Of a stretch of DNA of 5,509 nucleotides, positions 1-5,509 are shown piece after piece (the stretch's first letter is position 1; each line of letters begins with the position of its first letter). The stretch is from positions 1-5,509 of the forward strand of contig JALWRO010000165.1 of assembly GCA_027080605.1 (NCBI GenBank). Reading direction: 5' to 3'. The notes under the pieces were generated by a model. That model was not told the DNA's origin, searched no databases, and worked only from the letters and a program-made list of their open reading frames with translations. The DNA comes from Campylobacterales bacterium. Lineage in GTDB: Bacteria > Campylobacterota > Campylobacteria > Campylobacterales > QNZT01. Both the position numbers and the translations under genes were made by a program.

Positions 1-185
1 ACCAGAGAGGAGGCGAAAAGCTCAGCAGAAAGAATATTTTTTACACCGATTTTCAGCAGTGTCGAGACCAGATTGATACTTGTCGCGATAAAAAGTGCAA
101 TAGTATTGTGGTCGTAGAGATAGCCCGCCGTCGTGGTCAGGCTCATCAATGCAAAAAATATAAATACTACTTTCCCCCAATCCAT
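1..185 (-). CDS. DUF6394-type small membrane protein, N-terminal part (cut by window edge)
   Basis: The frame opens with ATG at 183-185 and stays open to the left edge, giving 61 residues beginning MDWGKVVFIFFALMSL. Two hydrophobic stretches are visible, at about residues 6-24 and 28-48, followed by a short amphipathic stretch (KNILSAELFASS), so this is a small inner-membrane protein. The sequence matches my memory of the DUF6394 family, short membrane proteins found beside secF in Campylobacterota; the family has no known function that I am aware of. The start codon lies 2 nt after the secF stop (TAGcaATG), and a GGGAGG sequence inside the last secF codons, about 12 nt upstream, could serve as ribosome binding site, so it is probably the last or next-to-last gene of the yajC-secD-secF transcript and translationally coupled to secF. 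A role linked to the translocon is inference from position only. The C-terminus lies outside the window. Confidence 0.8.
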   Translation of the reverse strand, partial: MDWGKVVFIFFALMSLTTTAGYLYDHNTIALFIATSINLVSTLLKIGVKNILSAELFASSL

Positions 186-187
186 TG

Positions 188-1159
188 CTAAACGACGCCT
201 CCCTCAAACTGTTTACGCAGCTGCTCGCGCTCTTTGCGACGTTTCTCTTTCTCCGCGAGTGATTTTTTGTAATCTTCAACACTGAAACCGAGCCATTTAA
301 GAAACGGTGAAGCGATAAAGATCGAACTGTATGTACCGACGATCACGCCCACAAGCATCGTAAAGCTGAAGCCGTGGATAATCTCTCCGCCGAAGAGGAA
401 GAGTGTCAGTACCACGAAAAAAGTGGTCAGAGAAGTCAGTGTCGTTCTGGACAATGTTTTGGTAATCGATTCATTGATAATTTCAAAGAGATTATAGACT
501 TTACTCTTCTGGATACCTTCACGAATTCTGTCGAAAACGATGATTGTATCGTTCAGCGAATATCCCAGAATAGTCAGAATCGCCGCCAGGATATCGAGAT
601 TGACGTCTATATTGAAGAGTGAAATCGCTCCGAGTGCAATCGAAACATCATGAATCAAAGCAAAAATCGATGCCAGCGCAAAACGCCACTCGAACCGGAA
701 CGAGACATAGATCAAAATCACCAAAATCGAAAGCACCATCGCCATCAACCCCTTTTCGCGTAACTCGTTACCCACTTTCGGTCCGACCATATCGACACGG
801 CGTACTTCAAACTTGCCGGTCTCTTTCAACAGGTTTCGTACTTTGTCGCCGATATCGGTACTGACCGATTTGGATGAAGTCGGGATTTTGATGATGACCT
901 CTTCAGGTGCCCCGAATTCCGTCACCGAAGCGGAAGCGAACATTTTATCCTGTTTCAGCACTTCACGGATCTTTTTGATCGGTGCAGGCTGGTCATATTT
1001 GACCTGAATCAGTGTACCGCCTGCAAAATCGATACCGTAGTGCAGACCTTTGGTAAAAAGGAGTGCGTAGGAAGCGAAAATCAATGCCAGAGAGATCCCC
1101 AGGAAGATTTTACTTTTGGACATGAAGTCATATATTTTGTCTGTTTTAAAAATTTCCAT
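188..1159 (-). CDS. secF: Protein translocase subunit SecF
   Basis: SecF is an inner-membrane subunit that pairs with SecD (with YajC) on SecYEG and uses the proton gradient to drive late steps of protein translocation. The 323-residue protein is full length for the family. Visible in order: TM1 at about 18-36; the GIDFAGGT motif at 42-49 at the start of the periplasmic P4-type domain; VGPKVG at 125-130 leading into TM2 (about 138-156); an HD pair at 170-171 in TM3; the signature GYSLNDTIIVFDRIRE at 199-214 at the end of TM4, which carries the charged residues conserved in the family; then two more TM segments (about 245-257 and 262-286, ending GTYSSIFIASP). The C-terminus (about 292-323) is a strongly charged Lys/Glu/Arg tail predicted to be cytoplasmic and helical. 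The start codon directly abuts the secD stop (TAGATG), with a good AAGGGAG ribosome binding site inside the end of secD, so the two subunits are probably made in a coupled way. Confidence 0.97.
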   Translation of the reverse strand: MEIFKTDKIYDFMSKSKIFLGISLALIFASYALLFTKGLHYGIDFAGGTLIQVKYDQPAPIKKIREVLKQDKMFASASVTEFGAPEEVIIKIPTSSKSVSTDIGDKVRNLLKETGKFEVRRVDMVGPKVGNELREKGLMAMVLSILVILIYVSFRFEWRFALASIFALIHDVSIALGAISLFNIDVNLDILAAILTILGYSLNDTIIVFDRIREGIQKSKVYNLFEIINESITKTLSRTTLTSLTTFFVVLTLFLFGGEIIHGFSFTMLVGVIVGTYSSIFIASPFLKWLGFSVEDYKKSLAEKEKRRKEREQLRKQFEGGVV

Positions 1160-2728
1160 CTATTTCACTCCCTTATCGATCCCAAACCACGCTTTGAGAT
1201 TTTTTGACTGCTGAATACGCGGCATCAGATATTGATAGACACCGTGTGTTCCGAGAATCGCTGTCAGCATAGATGCCAGAATACCGATCGCCATCGTTAC
1301 GGCAAAACCTTTAATCGGTCCTGTACCGTAGGCATAGAGCACAACCGCAGCGATCAGTGTTGTGATATTCGCATCGAGAATGGCGCTCATGGCATTGTCA
1401 TACCCTTTTTCGATCGCCGTTTTGATATTGGTGCCTTCACGCATCAGTTCCCGGATACGCTCGTTGATGATCACGTTGGCATCGACTGCCATACCGACCG
1501 TCAGGACGATACCTGCCATACCGGGCAGCGTCAGTGTCGCGCCGAACAGCGCCATCACCGCGATAATCAAAAAGAGGTTTGCGACAAGCGCGATATCGGA
1601 GATAAGTCCCGAATAGCCGTAGTAGACGATCATGAACAGAAATACCAGCACAAAACCGCTGATCAGTGCAATCATACTCGCTTTGATACTGTCCGCACCC
1701 AGAGAGGGACCCACACTGCGTTTTTCCAGCAATACGACCGGCGCCAGCAATGCGCCGCTTCGCAGGGCAATAGCGACATCGTGTGCTTCCTGTACGGAAA
1801 AACCGCCGCTGATCTGACCGCTTCCGCCGCCGATTCTCTCACGGATAACCGGTGCGGAATAGACGACATTGTCAAGCACGACCGCCATACGCTTGCCGAC
1901 ATTTTCTCCGGAAAAGTTACCGAATATCTTCGCCCCTTCGCTGTTGAGGGTAAAGTTGATGACCGGCTGGTTCGATTTGTCAAACGCAACCCTGGCATCT
2001 GTCAGCATACTACCGTCGAGCACCGGTACCGCTTTGAGCAGATATTTCTGCTGCTTGTTCTTGACATCATGAAGAATGACATCGCCGTATTCCGATGCTT
2101 CGTCGGGTGAGAGTTTATAGACCTGGTCGGCACGCTTTTCATCGACAGCCATCAGCTGCAGATGCGCCGCTTTGGCGATCAATTCACGTGCACGCTTCTC
2201 CTCTTCCGGCGTTTTGATACCCGGCAGTTCAACAAGAATCTTCTCTTTACCCTGCTTCGCGACAGTCGGTTCCGCCAGACCGAATTGGTCCAGACGGTTA
2301 CGGATCGTATCGACTGCCTGCTGAATGGCAAACTTTTTCACCGCTTCCTTCTCTTTGGGCGTCAGTGAAACAGTATAGTGAAGATTGTTTTCATCGACGG
2401 AAAGTCCCTTGATATCATGAAGCATCTTCTCCAGCGCCGGTTTCTCATCTTTGTCGAGCAGTGTAAAAGAGACGGCATCGTCGCTGATCTTCAGATCGTC
2501 GATGATAATCTCTTCATCGTCGGTGTAAAATTTGATGGTCGAAGCAAGTGATTTGATTTTCGACTTGACCGCTTCTTCTGTTTTGACTCCCAGCAACATG
2601 TGCAAACCGCCCTGCAAATCGAGACCGAGATTGATTTTAGGACCTTTGTCGGTCTGCAGCAGTGAGGGCAGTGAAAGTCCTACCCCGAAAATAATGGCAA
2701 CCATAAATATAATAAGTCTGAAATTCAT
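1160..2728 (-). CDS. secD: Protein translocase subunit SecD
   Basis: SecD is the large subunit of the SecDF-YajC complex, with a big periplasmic region that binds emerging substrates and a six-helix RND-type membrane domain that couples to proton flow. This 522-residue protein is the compact form, shorter than the roughly 615-residue E. coli protein. Visible in order: TM1 at about 4-22; NLGLDLQGGLHM at 33-44 (the D1 DLQGG motif); the P1 periplasmic domain including IRNRLDQFGLAEP (142-154) and LVELPGI (165-171); GERV-like region replaced by VVLDNVVYSAPVIRERI (283-299) with a Gly-rich loop, GGGSGQISGGF (300-310); VGPSLGADSI (339-348) entering TM2; TM2-TM6 at about 350-370, 376-397, 402-422, 452-468 and 473-495; and GMAVDANVIINERIREL (412-428), whose Asp416 is in the position of the Asp tied to proton transport in the family. 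It starts 15 nt after yajC, with AAGG 11 nt upstream of the ATG. Nothing looks damaged. Confidence 0.98.
   Translation of the reverse strand: MNFRLIIFMVAIIFGVGLSLPSLLQTDKGPKINLGLDLQGGLHMLLGVKTEEAVKSKIKSLASTIKFYTDDEEIIIDDLKISDDAVSFTLLDKDEKPALEKMLHDIKGLSVDENNLHYTVSLTPKEKEAVKKFAIQQAVDTIRNRLDQFGLAEPTVAKQGKEKILVELPGIKTPEEEKRARELIAKAAHLQLMAVDEKRADQVYKLSPDEASEYGDVILHDVKNKQQKYLLKAVPVLDGSMLTDARVAFDKSNQPVINFTLNSEGAKIFGNFSGENVGKRMAVVLDNVVYSAPVIRERIGGGSGQISGGFSVQEAHDVAIALRSGALLAPVVLLEKRSVGPSLGADSIKASMIALISGFVLVFLFMIVYYGYSGLISDIALVANLFLIIAVMALFGATLTLPGMAGIVLTVGMAVDANVIINERIRELMREGTNIKTAIEKGYDNAMSAILDANITTLIAAVVLYAYGTGPIKGFAVTMAIGILASMLTAILGTHGVYQYLMPRIQQSKNLKAWFGIDKGVK
1168..1174 (-). promoter_or_regulatory. 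Ribosome binding site of secF, inside the 3' end of secD
   Basis: On the minus strand this reads AAGGGAG, a strong Shine-Dalgarno sequence 8 nt before the secF ATG at 1157-1159. It lies inside the last codons of secD, and the secD stop TAG touches the secF ATG. It fixes the secF start and suggests that ribosomes finishing secD start secF, which would keep the two subunits balanced. Confidence 0.75.
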
Positions 2729-2743
2729 CTGATTTGCGACCTT

Positions 2744-3022
2744 TTATGCTTCCAGTTTACGGGTAACAAACTCTTTGGCGATTTTTACAACGGTATCGTC
2801 ATTGATTTTTGCTTTGACATAATCCTCTTCCGCTTTGACGACTTCTGCCATCAAACCGCCGCTTGTAACGATTTTGTCACCTTTTTTCAGTGAAGCGAGC
2901 ATCTCTTTGTGCTCTTTTGCCTGCTTCTGCTGCGGGCGGATAATCAAAAAATAGAAAATAGCAAAAAGTACGATCAACGGTAACATCGAAGTGAGTAAAC
3001 TCCCCTGTGCCTGTGGTTGCAT
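2744..3022 (-). CDS. yajC: Preprotein translocase subunit YajC
   Basis: YajC is a small single-span inner-membrane protein that co-purifies with SecD and SecF. This copy is 92 residues, slightly shorter than the 110 of E. coli. It has a short Gln/Gly-rich N-terminus, one hydrophobic helix (about 10-28, LPLIVLFAIFYFLII), the family signature RPQQKQAKEHKEML directly after it (29-42), then LKKGDKIVTSGGL (45-57) of the small cytoplasmic beta domain, and ends in FVTRKLEA. The start at 3020-3022 is supported by an AAAGGA ribosome binding site (3028-3033, minus strand) about 5 nt upstream. It is the first gene of the export operon: upstream there is only the divergent promoter region shared with lnt, and secD begins 15 nt after its stop. 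Confidence 0.96.
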   Translation of the reverse strand: MQPQAQGSLLTSMLPLIVLFAIFYFLIIRPQQKQAKEHKEMLASLKKGDKIVTSGGLMAEVVKAEEDYVKAKINDDTVVKIAKEFVTRKLEA

Positions 3023-3052
3023 AAGAATCCTTTGTAGTATAAAATTTCGCGT

Positions 3053-3061
3053 ATATTAGCA
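3053..3061 (-). promoter_or_regulatory. Probable extended -10 promoter of the yajC-secD-secF operon
   Basis: Read on the minus strand this is TGCTAATAT, a TGn extended -10 with a near-consensus TAATAT hexamer. Transcription would start near 3046, leaving a leader of about 24 nt that contains the yajC ribosome binding site. No convincing -35 lies at the expected spacing, which is usual for vegetative promoters of Campylobacterota. A second match, TATACT at 3036-3041, is too close to the start codon to be preferred. Confidence 0.6.
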
Positions 3062-3124
3062 CTCTTTCTCTGATAAAAGGCTTGTGATATATAGATACAG
3101 ACAGATTTATATTAAGTGTCACTT

Positions 3125-3133
3125 TGTTAAAAT
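3125..3133 (+). promoter_or_regulatory. Probable extended -10 promoter of the lnt-cmoA transcript
   Basis: The plus strand reads TGTTAAAAT, a TGn extended -10 with TAAAAT. Transcription would start near 3140, giving a leader of about 26 nt that includes the AGAAAGTGAG sequence (3151-3160), a weak ribosome binding site just before the lnt ATG. An alternative is TTGTTA (3124-3129) with GAATAT (3145-3150), but its 15-nt spacing is short. The AT-rich stretch upstream (3085-3124) would suit promoter melting or RNA polymerase contact. Confidence 0.5.
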
Positions 3134-3165
3134 ATTTGATTTTTGAATATAGAAAGTGAGTTTAT

Positions 3166-4443
3166 ATGGATATCAATATTTTTAAAATTGAAAAACCGAC
3201 ATGGAGCAAAGCGGCTTTCAAAGACTATTTGCAGCTCCGGACAATAGCCACCGGTCTGCTGAGCGCTCTGTTGCTCTCCCTCTTTATCTATCTGGACTAT
3301 TTCGGGCTGCATCATGAAATAGCAGTTGCGGTATTGACATCGCTGTCGGCGCTGGCAGGTTTTTATCTCCTTTTGACACAAAAACGTGCAGCACTTTTCT
3401 GGAGCGGCTTTTTTATCGGATTGCTCTGGTTTTACTGGATCGGATTCTCTTTTCGCTACTACGGCGTGGGGTATCTGATTCCGCTGATGGTGCTGTTTGT
3501 CGCGTTTGCCTACGGACTCTTTTTCTGGATTATCGGACTCTTTACGCATCCACTCATGCGAGCACTCCTGTTGCTGGGATTCAGCTACTTTCACCCGATG
3601 GGATTTAACTGGTTTATTCCCGAAGTGACGCTGGTACACTCCTTTTTCGGTATCGCCAAGTGGCAATTCGCCCTCTTTTTACTGGGTCTCACTGTAGCGG
3701 CGCTGCTTCCGGCAAAATATAAAATTGCAGCGATTCTGCCGCTGGCGCTTGCAATCAACCCGGCATTCGATACGCATTTGCCTCTGCCGAAAACCAAAAT
3801 CATGCTGACCGATTCCGACGTCGATCAGGCAAAAAAGTGGGATGAAGCCTATCTTCCCGAAACCGTCAACAATAACATCGCCGACATACTCGATGCTGTC
3901 AACGAGGGCTACGATATGGTGATTCTCGACGAAAGTGTTTTCCCGATGTTTCTGAACACCGACATCAACCTGACCAAACAGTTGCAGGATCTCTCCAAAG
4001 ATATTGTCATTGTCGCCGGGGCACTCTACAGTGACGGGAAAAACGCCTACAACAGCACCTACTACTTCGACCACGGTAAAGTCTACATCGCCAACAAGGT
4101 GGTACTTGTGCCGTTCGGTGAAGAGATTCCTTTGCCAAAATTTATCGCTAAATGGATCAACGACACCTTTTACAACGGTGCGGAAGATTATCACACCGCC
4201 AAAAAACCGGTCGATCTGAAACTCTCTGTCGGTACATTTCGCAACGCTATCTGCTACGAAGCGACCCGTGACGAACTTTTTGAAGGCAACCCGAAACAGA
4301 TGATTGCTATCTCCAACAACGCCTGGTTCACACCCTCCATCGAACCGACCCTGCAAAAAGCGTTGCTGGAGTACTTCAGCAAAAAATATGGAACGGTGAT
4401 CTATCATAGTGCCAACAAAGGTATCAGTACAGTCATACACTAG
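3166..4443 (+). CDS. lnt: Apolipoprotein N-acyltransferase Lnt, short C-terminus
   Basis: Lnt adds the third acyl chain, taken from a phospholipid, to the N-terminal cysteine of outer-membrane lipoproteins at the periplasmic face of the inner membrane. Residues 1-200 are mostly hydrophobic, with about seven membrane segments (about 27-43, 49-70, 76-95, 102-126, 130-146, 164-181, 186-200). The rest is a nitrilase (carbon-nitrogen hydrolase) domain. The catalytic triad is complete: Glu256 in ILDESVFP, Lys311 in NKVVLVPFGEEIPL and Cys363 in AICYEA. By spacing these match Glu267, Lys335 and Cys387 of E. coli, and the essential glutamates Glu343 and Glu389 match Glu319 and Glu365. SNNAWF (383-388) is the family's T/SNDAWF motif. 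The protein is 425 residues against 512 in E. coli and stops soon after SANKGISTVIH, so the last strands and the C-terminal membrane helix of the E. coli enzyme are absent. It is divergent from yajC, as I recall for C. jejuni. The long active-site-bearing frame shows no frameshift. Confidence 0.93.
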   Translation: MDINIFKIEKPTWSKAAFKDYLQLRTIATGLLSALLLSLFIYLDYFGLHHEIAVAVLTSLSALAGFYLLLTQKRAALFWSGFFIGLLWFYWIGFSFRYYGVGYLIPLMVLFVAFAYGLFFWIIGLFTHPLMRALLLLGFSYFHPMGFNWFIPEVTLVHSFFGIAKWQFALFLLGLTVAALLPAKYKIAAILPLALAINPAFDTHLPLPKTKIMLTDSDVDQAKKWDEAYLPETVNNNIADILDAVNEGYDMVILDESVFPMFLNTDINLTKQLQDLSKDIVIVAGALYSDGKNAYNSTYYFDHGKVYIANKVVLVPFGEEIPLPKFIAKWINDTFYNGAEDYHTAKKPVDLKLSVGTFRNAICYEATRDELFEGNPKQMIAISNNAWFTPSIEPTLQKALLEYFSKKYGTVIYHSANKGISTVIH

Positions 4444-4458
4444 GGAGCACCAGACATC

Positions 4459-5166
4459 ATGAAAGATTCAGGAGACGGTATTCAGGCGCAGAACGCCAAC
4501 TGGCGCTTCGACGGCGATGTCGCAGAACAGTTTGAAACCCATGTGCGAAAATCGGTTCCCCTCTACGACGAAGGACACGATCTTATCGTCAAACTGAGCG
4601 ACTATTTTGTCAAAGAGGACTCCGTCTGTTACGAACTCGGCTCTTCTACCGGATTGCTCAGTTATAAACTGGCGAAACATCATGATTTCCGCTCCGCGCA
4701 GTTTATCGGTATCGAAAAAGAGGAAGCAATGGTGCAAAAAGCAGCTTCCCTCTATCAACTGCCTAATCTCACCTTTCTTCATGAAGATGTCAACAGCTTC
4801 GACTTCACGCAATCCGACCTGATTGTCGCCTACTATACGGTGCAGTTCATTCATCCTAAACTGAGGCAGCAGCTTATCGACACAATCTACCGGAAACTTC
4901 ACTGGGGCGGTGCTTTCATTATGTTTGAAAAGGTACGCGCCAACGATGCACGTTTTCAGGATATTATGACCGGACTCTACACCGACTACAAACTCGACCG
5001 CGGATACAGCCCCGATGAGATCATCGCCAAATCCCGCAGCCTCAAAGGCGTACTCGAACCCTTCTCTACCGAAGGCAACACTGATATGCTCAGACGCGCA
5101 GGGTTTGAAGATATCATTACGGTGCAGAAATTCATGAACTTTGAAGGGTTCCTGGCGATTAAGTGA
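4459..5166 (+). CDS. cmoA: CmoA-like carboxy-SAM synthase / SAM-dependent methyltransferase fold protein
   Basis: In E. coli, CmoA makes carboxy-SAM from SAM and prephenate, and CmoB uses it to build the cmo5U modification at tRNA wobble position 34. This 235-residue protein (E. coli 247) aligns with CmoA along its whole length: WRFDGDVAEQFETHVRKSVP (15-34) with the WTFDxxVAEVF..RSVP start; the SAM-binding loop ELGSSTG (59-65); acidic Glu86 in GIEKEEAM; TVQFIHPKLRQQLIDTIY (127-144) and GGAFIMFEK (150-158); DYKLDRGYSPDEI (176-188); and RRAGFED...FMNFEGFLAIK at the end. Arg193 in KSRSLKGV aligns with E. coli Arg199, which binds the carboxylate of carboxy-SAM, after a one-residue gap. That favours a true CmoA over a plain methyltransferase, but the motif I is divergent and the alignment is from memory. 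It starts 15 nt after lnt, with GGGAG (4443-4447) at long spacing, so it is probably cotranscribed with lnt. Its last 8 bases overlap the convergent kdsA. Confidence 0.75.
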   Translation: MKDSGDGIQAQNANWRFDGDVAEQFETHVRKSVPLYDEGHDLIVKLSDYFVKEDSVCYELGSSTGLLSYKLAKHHDFRSAQFIGIEKEEAMVQKAASLYQLPNLTFLHEDVNSFDFTQSDLIVAYYTVQFIHPKLRQQLIDTIYRKLHWGGAFIMFEKVRANDARFQDIMTGLYTDYKLDRGYSPDEIIAKSRSLKGVLEPFSTEGNTDMLRRAGFEDIITVQKFMNFEGFLAIK

Positions 5167-5509
5167 GTGGTGATAACGCCTTCTCTATCTTCTGCACATC
5201 TTCGATCACTTTCTCCAGATCTTCCAGTGTCAGCATATTGGGTCCGTCGCTGAGGGCGATGTCAGGGTTGAAGTGTGTTTCAAAGAAGAAGCCGTCTGTG
5301 CCGACTGCGGCGGCTGCACGTGCAAGAGGTGCGACAAACTCTCTTTTACCGCTGCTCTTCCCGCCTGCACCGCCGGGCATCTGTACGGCATGGGTCGCAT
5401 CGAAGATGACAGGGGCAAACTGGCGCATGATCACCGGTGAGCGCATGTCCACGACGAGGTTGCCGTATCCGAAGCTGCTGCCGCGTTCCGTCAGCCAGAG
5501 ACCGTGGGC
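5159..5509 (-). CDS. kdsA: 3-deoxy-8-phosphooctulonate (KDO-8-P) synthase KdsA, C-terminal part (cut by window edge)
   Basis: KdsA condenses phosphoenolpyruvate with arabinose 5-phosphate in the cytoplasm to give KDO-8-phosphate, the precursor of the inner-core sugar KDO of lipopolysaccharide. The frame is open from the right edge, so 116 C-terminal residues are seen and the N-terminus is missing. Clear family motifs are LTERGSSFGYGNLVVDMRS, then VIFDATHAVQMPGG with the conserved His, a GGKSSGKREFVAPLARAAAAVG block, FFFETHFNPD with the conserved Glu, and ALSDGPNML with the conserved Asp. His, Glu and Asp are three of the four metal ligands of metal-dependent KdsA; the fourth (an N-terminal Cys, Asn in the metal-free class) is outside the window, so the class cannot be decided. 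The codon for the first residue of VDMRS is GTG and is internal, not a start. The TAA stop at 5159-5161 lies inside the 3' end of the cmoA-like gene on the other strand. Confidence 0.95.
   Translation of the reverse strand, partial: AHGLWLTERGSSFGYGNLVVDMRSPVIMRQFAPVIFDATHAVQMPGGAGGKSSGKREFVAPLARAAAAVGTDGFFFETHFNPDIALSDGPNMLTLEDLEKVIEDVQKIEKALSPLT

Noticed and set aside
1232..2110. Long plus-strand open frame (292 codons) antisense to secD
   Set aside because: It lies wholly inside secD, a certain gene, and its product is rich in His, Gln, Arg, Asp and Cys with no domain or hydrophobic pattern, typical of the antisense reading of a conserved membrane protein gene.
2877..3122. Minus-strand open frame (81 codons) overlapping yajC and its promoter
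   Set aside because: It is in another frame of yajC, would start upstream of the predicted operon promoter, and shows no plausible protein features.
3132..3150. ATATT...AATAT inverted repeat as an operator
   Set aside because: Five A/T pairs in an AT-rich stretch are expected by chance. It is mentioned only as part of the promoter region finding and not annotated as a site.
3127..3666. Minus-strand open frame (179 codons) spanning the 5' half of lnt and part of the divergent promoter region
   Set aside because: The product is rich in Gln, Lys, Glu and Cys, has no family match that I recognise, and overlaps the membrane part of lnt.
3679..4440. Minus-strand open frame (253 codons) antisense to lnt
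   Set aside because: It is covered by lnt, whose catalytic residues are all in place. The antisense product has a biased Val/Gly/Asp/Phe composition and no recognisable motif.
5150..5182. Possible terminator hairpin around GGCGATTAAG...TGATAACGCC at the cmoA/kdsA junction
   Set aside because: Only four strong pairs (GGCG/CGCC) form before mismatches, the loop is long, and there is no T-run on either strand.
5159..5452. A separate 97-residue protein starting at GTG 5450-5452
   Set aside because: The frame continues without a stop to the window edge and the upstream residues are typical KdsA sequence (TERGSSFGYGN), so the GTG is an internal codon.

Overview
This window looks like a chromosomal housekeeping locus from a Campylobacterota (formerly Epsilonproteobacteria) bacterium. 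Three things support that: the secD, secF, yajC and kdsA products are of the compact epsilon type; the order yajC-secD-secF with a divergent lnt beside yajC is, as I recall, the one found in Campylobacter jejuni; and the intergenic promoters look like extended -10 (TGnTAnnAT) sites without a clear -35. The base composition is clearly less AT-rich than Campylobacter or Helicobacter, which would suit a free-living sulfur or hydrogen oxidiser of the Sulfurovum/Sulfurimonas/Sulfuricurvum kind. The genus is inference and cannot be fixed here.

Left half, minus strand (read right to left from about 3046 to 1): a protein-export operon, yajC -> secD -> secF -> small membrane protein of the DUF6394 type (cut by the left edge). 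The genes are packed very tightly: 15 nt between yajC and secD, stop and start directly adjacent (TAGATG) between secD and secF, and 2 nt between secF and the DUF6394-like gene. This implies one transcript and probably translational coupling. SecD, SecF and YajC form the accessory complex that works with SecYEG and uses proton motive force to complete protein translocation.

Middle: a 143-bp divergent promoter region (3023-3165) carries a good extended -10 for each direction.

Right half, plus strand: lnt (apolipoprotein N-acyltransferase, complete catalytic triad, short C-terminus), followed 15 nt later by a CmoA-like gene (carboxy-SAM synthase/SAM-dependent methyltransferase fold, tRNA wobble uridine modification). 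Coming from the right edge on the minus strand is the 3' end of kdsA (KDO-8-phosphate synthase, LPS core synthesis), which overlaps the end of the cmoA-like gene tail to tail by 8 bp.

Most of the genes serve the cell envelope: export (SecDF-YajC), lipoprotein maturation (Lnt) and LPS (KdsA). The CmoA-like tRNA modification gene is the functional outlier. I found no RNA genes, mobile elements, CRISPR array, long repeats or convincing terminators, and nothing that looks like a new system. The points worth a second look are the small membrane gene coupled to secF, the short Lnt, the assignment of the CmoA-like protein and the kdsA neighbourhood.
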